In this document: in pieces, positions 8,381 to 12,014 of the stretch
Layout of the letters: each line of letters starts with the position of its first letter
Position numbering within the stretch: the first letter of the stretch is position 1
Source of the DNA: Hyphochytrium catenoides
Taxonomy: Eukaryota > Sar > Hyphochytriomycetes > Hyphochytriales > Hyphochytriaceae
Length of the DNA stretch: 12,014 bases
Reading direction: 5' to 3'
Assembly (NCBI GenBank): GCA_900088475.1
Contig: FLMG01003185.1
Location: 5,457 to 17,470 of the forward strand
Made by a program: the position numbers and the translations under genes
Notes under the pieces: generated by a model
What the model was told of the DNA's origin: nothing
Databases searched by the model: none
The model's input: the letters and a program-made list of their open reading frames with translations, nothing else

Positions 8381-9617
8381 ACCACATTGAGGCAGCGAAT
8401 GACGCTCGAAGACGGCAGCACAGGGCTCCGCTTGGCTTCTGTCTCATGATCTCCCCTCAATGGCAAGCGGAGTGGTCAGTTTAGAGCGGACGAGGAGGTA
8501 CGTGACTATATTTATCCGGTTAACAGTCTGGTGAGGAGGAGTCACAATGTTCACACCGGCATCCTTACTGTGGTACTTGTAAGGCCTTCCAAAATGAATA
8601 AGCTCTCTGTCCGGCCGCGGCAAACCCATCCCTCCTCATTCCTTTTTTCTTATGCAATGCTAGCTAGGAGAAGGCACCTTTTGCAAACCAAGAACCTGAA
8701 ATCCCTAGACTTCCACGATAAGCCTCCTAGCTGGAATCTTTGCCTCACTAACATGAAAGCTCTCATATGTCAACCGAGAGCTCATGCTGATCCAGGGACC
8801 CGAGGGCTTGGAGCGGAGCGATAATAAGGATACGTTGATGATGCTGAAGGCTCTCTAGACAGCGAAGTCTAGAGCATAATATCGGACTCCCTTCTACTGG
8901 TGGTGGGACTTTGCTCTTTGGCGGGCTGAGCTTCGCACTTACTGACTCGGAACAGTTAATTGCTATCGGCGTGTCACCTGCAAAATTCAAAGCCCATGTC
9001 CTATTTCTTTCCTGTGTCTGAAGTGGCGCGAGACTAGGTATGCTCATTATTCAGATGGTGCAGTCCATATACTCCAGCGACGCCCGCGTACAGATTCCTC
9101 CTCTCTAACCGCATCTCGCTTGTCCGTGACAGCATATTATTACTCTCGTCAGCCACTCGAATAGTCTATCATCGGTGTTGCTCTGTCATCCTCTGAGTAC
9201 CTGAGAGAGCGGTGAGACCTTGAAGTTTGAACCCCACTTCCTAAGTGTTGGCCCCCGCTACCTGGTCCTTCGCTGCACTGGTGTCTGAAGATGTGCACTT
9301 CGTACATCTCAACCTCACCGCAACACTGATGCTATCTTATCTCTAGTTCAGCCAGACTCACCTTCCTTAAGTTGCCGCCAGCAGACGCTGTAGAGATGAA
9401 GCCATGGAATAGGGCTGAAAGTGAGATGTTGACTAGGAAGAGCAGTATTTCTAAGCCTTAATTAAAGGATATACACGTAGATCCTTATAAATATTGTTGG
9501 CTATTGTGACACTGCAACAGCAATCAGAGGTCATGAAGGAGGATAGCCGAGCTTGCCGCATGTCCCAACAAGAGAGGTCTAGATGCTCTCTAAGGATAGA
9601 GCAGGGGCACGATGCTA
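8381..9617. other. Convergent intergenic interval
   Basis: About 1.2 kb between the 3' ends of two converging genes. Open frames such as 8531-8824 plus and 9047-8763 minus overlap each other and show no motif. Both 3' UTRs and poly(A) sites must lie here. I see no clear AATAAA for either gene. The only ordered element noted is the hairpin at 8853-8874. Confidence 0.5.
8853..8874. repeat. Perfect 8-bp hairpin
   Basis: CTCTAGAC (8853-8860), loop AGCGAA, then GTCTAGAG (8867-8874). It sits in the spacer after the hypothetical gene. Its role, if any, is unknown. Confidence 0.6.
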
Positions 9618-11735
9618 TCAGACAGCTGGCTTCTCTTTACTATTGGATGCAAGTTTTTTCTTCTCTAAGCAGCACTTTCTCTTGTCCTCCCAAGTGCAAC
9701 AAGAGGAGATCTCCTCTAGGGTGCTCTGTAGAAGATAAAGCTCATTCTGCACTAAGTCACTGAACTGACCCCTGTCACAGAGGTCTTCTAATTTTTTCAT
9801 CACCCGTCTCGGTCTCCCTCCCAACGAGGAAGTATCTAGCGCTCTAGAGGAGAGCGAATTAGCGTCGCAGCATGACTTCGAGGAAGGCTCTACCGCAAGC
9901 TGATACTGCACTATGAAGAGAAGTGTCAAACTCTCTGCCCAGCCTCTCTGAGAGAAAAGAGAATTGCTAGTTCTAGTCTCTTCTTGTCTCTCCTTCTCTA
10001 TCTCCTCCGCGATCCGCAGTACCATTTGGCAAAGACGAGATTTGCCGACGTCTGCTAGCATTTCTTTGACAATCTGTTGATGTTCAGGGCTCAGCGCGTC
10101 GTAGTGTTGAAGATAGGAAGAGAACGAGTCGAGCCTCTCCTTCTGGCTCAACCTAGAGAGAATACTCCGAACTATTCTCTCTACCTCGGCTTCGTCCTGT
10201 TCCTCCCCTTCTTCCGTCTTAGGAGAGAACAAAAGCTTCCTCTCGCTCTCTATACATTCCTCAAAAATACGAATGAGGTCCCTCCATTTCTCCCTTCCTG
10301 CCGTGATGCGGAGAAGAGTCAACAGAGACGGGAACTTGTGCTCTCCAGAACGCTTAGAAAGAAGGACGTAGCCTCTGCTCTGTCCTGTGGAGGCGTCGAT
10401 TGCTTGCATTGCCTTCCATAGAGTCTCCAGGGGTACCCAGTGCTGTGCGAGCGAGAGGAAGAGAGAGACATTCATCAGCAAACATGAGAAACAAAGAGTT
10501 GAGACATTGGCACCAAGAAGACAAAGGAAGAGGACATTGAAGGCAAGAAACGCAAAGCCAAAGCAGTAGAAGGAAGACAGTGCTCTTCCGTTTCCTTTCA
10601 GCTCCCCGCCCGTGCAATAACCTCCTGCCCGTTCTTGTTGTCTGACTTCAGTTTCCCTCTTACTCCTTCCATTCCCTTCTTCCCTTTTCCTCGCTTCCTG
10701 TCCTCTGCTTTCCTTTGCGTTGACTTCTTTCGTACCGGCGGGTACTTGAACCTTGCAACGTCTAATATGAGCACTTGGTCGGTAGGCTCATGATATCCTC
10801 CTATGGGAGAGAAGTGGCCGTCTCCTGTTTGTCCCAACCCTTTCCGACTGTAAGCCACCACCAGCACTGAAAGGACGGAAGGGGACGAGCAAGTGGAACG
10901 AACGATTGCTCGAAATGCCGCCAACGAAGCCTTCTCCTCTCTCTCTTCTGCAAAAGACAGAGGGTGTTAATGTTTCATAACAGCAAATCAGGAAAGAGAT
11001 GTCCGCTCCATAAGATTGTCCCTTTGGGTTCACTTTTTCTCTCTCAATGCCTGTTTTCCGCCACTCCGCCATCCCTTGTGCCTTTCTTCTCTGCCTAGCC
11101 CCACTCTTTCCGGCTGCTCTTGCCCTTTTCAGTAGGTTCTTCGGCTCCCTCTTGAGGGCTTTTTGAGCCTTCTAATAGCAGTTCAAAGCATCCTGATCTC
11201 CATCTCTTCTCCTCTCTCCTTCATGCCACGATAAAGCCTGCTTCTGGTTGCCATACCTCAGCAAGGGTTTGTGGAGCAGAAGAAGAAGACAGGGCCCTCT
11301 TCATGGTACAAAGTGCTCCATTGCACCTGGCCAAACAGAGAAACTCATCCATTGTGATGCCTTCTCTCTGCACAGTCTCCAGGGGAGAACAGCAGTCCAG
11401 CATCTCCTCGCTGAACCAACGCCAGCTGCCCTTCCATATACGGCCGGGATCAACCTTGCAGAAAACGTGGGGCGTCAGAGAGGGAGAGAGAAGTGAGAGT
11501 TAAGAGGATGACCAAGAGAGCGCGTGTGGATCTTCGAAGCGCTCCGAAAATGAAAGAAGAAGAGAGAGAGAGACAAAGACAGAGAGAAGACTAATAGGAG
11601 TGCTAATGGTGAGAGGTATCTTTCTGTTCACCTCGAGGCTGTTGAGAGCCATAGAGAGAGAAGCCAAGCCACAATAAGCAGGCTCATTCTGTGTCAAGAA
11701 ATTTGCAGCCAATCCAAAATAGACTTTAAGAGTGC
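9618..11735 (-). CDS. PCS: Phytochelatin synthase (glutathione gamma-glutamylcysteinyltransferase)
   Basis: This enzyme transfers gamma-Glu-Cys units from glutathione to build phytochelatins that chelate cadmium and other metals. Exons on the minus strand: 11735-11632, 11454-11257, about 10942-10736, and 10442-9618 (stop included). Together they encode about 443 residues and follow the papain-like phytochelatin synthase domain in order: [19 protein letters not shown] with the nucleophile Cys, [49 protein letters not shown] with the catalytic His, [13 protein letters not shown] with the catalytic Asp, then [12 protein letters not shown] and [10 protein letters not shown]. The last exon adds about 230 poorly conserved residues, acidic in places ([14 protein letters not shown]), with Cys pairs near the end ([18 protein letters not shown]). 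This resembles the variable Cys-bearing C-terminal half of eukaryotic enzymes, which is linked to metal sensing. All four introns have CT-rich 3' ends. The N-terminal exon is uncertain. Confidence 0.95.
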
Positions 11736-11741
11736 CTGCAT

Positions 11742-11836
11742 ATAGAGAGAGGGCGATAGAGAGGGCGAGAGAGAAAGACAGACAGAGAGAGAGGGAGGGA
11801 GAGAGAGAGAGAGAGAGGGAGAGAGAGAGAGAGAGC
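11742..11836. repeat. GA/CT microsatellite within the first intron of phytochelatin synthase
   Basis: A nearly pure GA-rich run on plus, with the most regular (GA)n part at about 11785-11836, broken by GG and CA interruptions. On the coding strand it is a CT run that leads straight into the TATATGCAG acceptor at 11736. It therefore doubles as a very long polypyrimidine tract. Shorter GA/CT runs recur in most introns of the window. Confidence 0.85.
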
Positions 11837-11859
11837 AGTAATAGACTACATTAGAACAC

Positions 11860-11899
11860 CAGATGCGCGGCAGTGAAATGGGAAAGAAAGCTGCAACAT
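11860..11899 (-). CDS. PCS: Tentative first coding exon of phytochelatin synthase
   Basis: The firm exon at 11735 begins in phase 1, after a TATATGCAG acceptor, and needs a preceding exon ending in G. On the minus strand an ATG at 11899 opens 13 codons (MLQLSFPFHCRAS) plus one G before a GTGTTC donor at 11859. Splicing gives RASG|TLKVYF, which restores the Gly seen at this position in relatives. The conserved F.S.EG...F.EAL segment of other eukaryotic enzymes is absent, so the true first exon may instead lie beyond the right edge. Confidence 0.25.
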
Positions 11900-12014
11900 C
11901 TGCTAAGAGAGGAAGACAAGAGAAGAGAGAAGAGAGGCACAGTAAACTGCAAAGACAGCCATCAGAGAGAGAAAGTAGAGGTAGAGGGAGGCAGGGGCGA
12001 GACAGATAGAGAGA

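Noticed and set aside
8531-8824. 97-codon plus-strand ORF after the hypothetical gene
   Set aside because: No recognisable domain, overlapped by a similar-length minus-strand ORF, and unremarkable length for chance.
10077-10569. Plus-strand ORFs opposite the last exon and intron of phytochelatin synthase
   Set aside because: They are complementary to recognised coding sequence and CT-rich intron, and show no motif.
10354-11072. Overlapping minus-strand ORFs in other frames (10617-10354, 11072-10788)
   Set aside because: They cross the phytochelatin synthase introns and exons out of frame. Only the frame with [11 protein letters not shown] and [10 protein letters not shown] is conserved.
11500-11712. 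A separate small protein starting just before NEPAYCG
   Set aside because: The apparent start is a TTG. The family alignment continues upstream (G-TLKVYFG) to an acceptor at 11736, and the frame leaves coding at a donor at 11631.
11742-11836. CRISPR-like or satellite array
   Set aside because: It is a simple dinucleotide run with no spacers or longer unit, in an intron of a eukaryotic gene.

Overview
The window is nuclear DNA of a eukaryote, most likely a unicellular alga or other protist. Two conserved genes are each split into several exons by short introns (about 125 to 310 bases). These have GT-AG or GC-AG ends and very CT-rich 3' parts, and there is no sign of operons or bacterial ribosome binding sites. 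I cannot name the species; a cryptophyte or another microalgal lineage is only a guess.

Layout. (1) Positions 1-2472, minus strand: the 5' six exons of the mitochondrial propionyl-CoA carboxylase beta chain (PCCB). The remaining C-terminal exons lie beyond the left edge. (2) 2473-7107: a gene-poor, repeat-bearing interval. Its most structured part is a pair of decayed, related protein-coding copies in inverted, tail-to-tail arrangement (about 4684-5160 on plus, about 5393-6048 on minus). Short direct repeats lie at 2955-3008 and about 3713-4076. (3) 7108-8380, plus strand: a hypothetical gene with no family I recognise. It is open for 350 codons and then continues in a second frame to 8380, which implies a small unannotated intron or a frameshift. 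(4) 8381-9617: non-coding spacer between convergent genes. (5) 9618 to about 11735 (possibly 11899), minus strand: a phytochelatin synthase gene with the Cys-His-Asp catalytic triad, four firm exons and one tentative first exon. Its first intron carries a long GA/CT microsatellite as its polypyrimidine tract.

The genes are not functionally linked. PCCB carboxylates propionyl-CoA in mitochondria, phytochelatin synthase makes metal-chelating peptides from glutathione, and the middle gene is unknown. I found no convincing new multi-gene system. The items most worth checking are the inverted pair of decayed element copies, the unknown gene with its frame switch, the GC-AG intron in PCCB, and the ambiguous run of AG acceptors in phytochelatin synthase.
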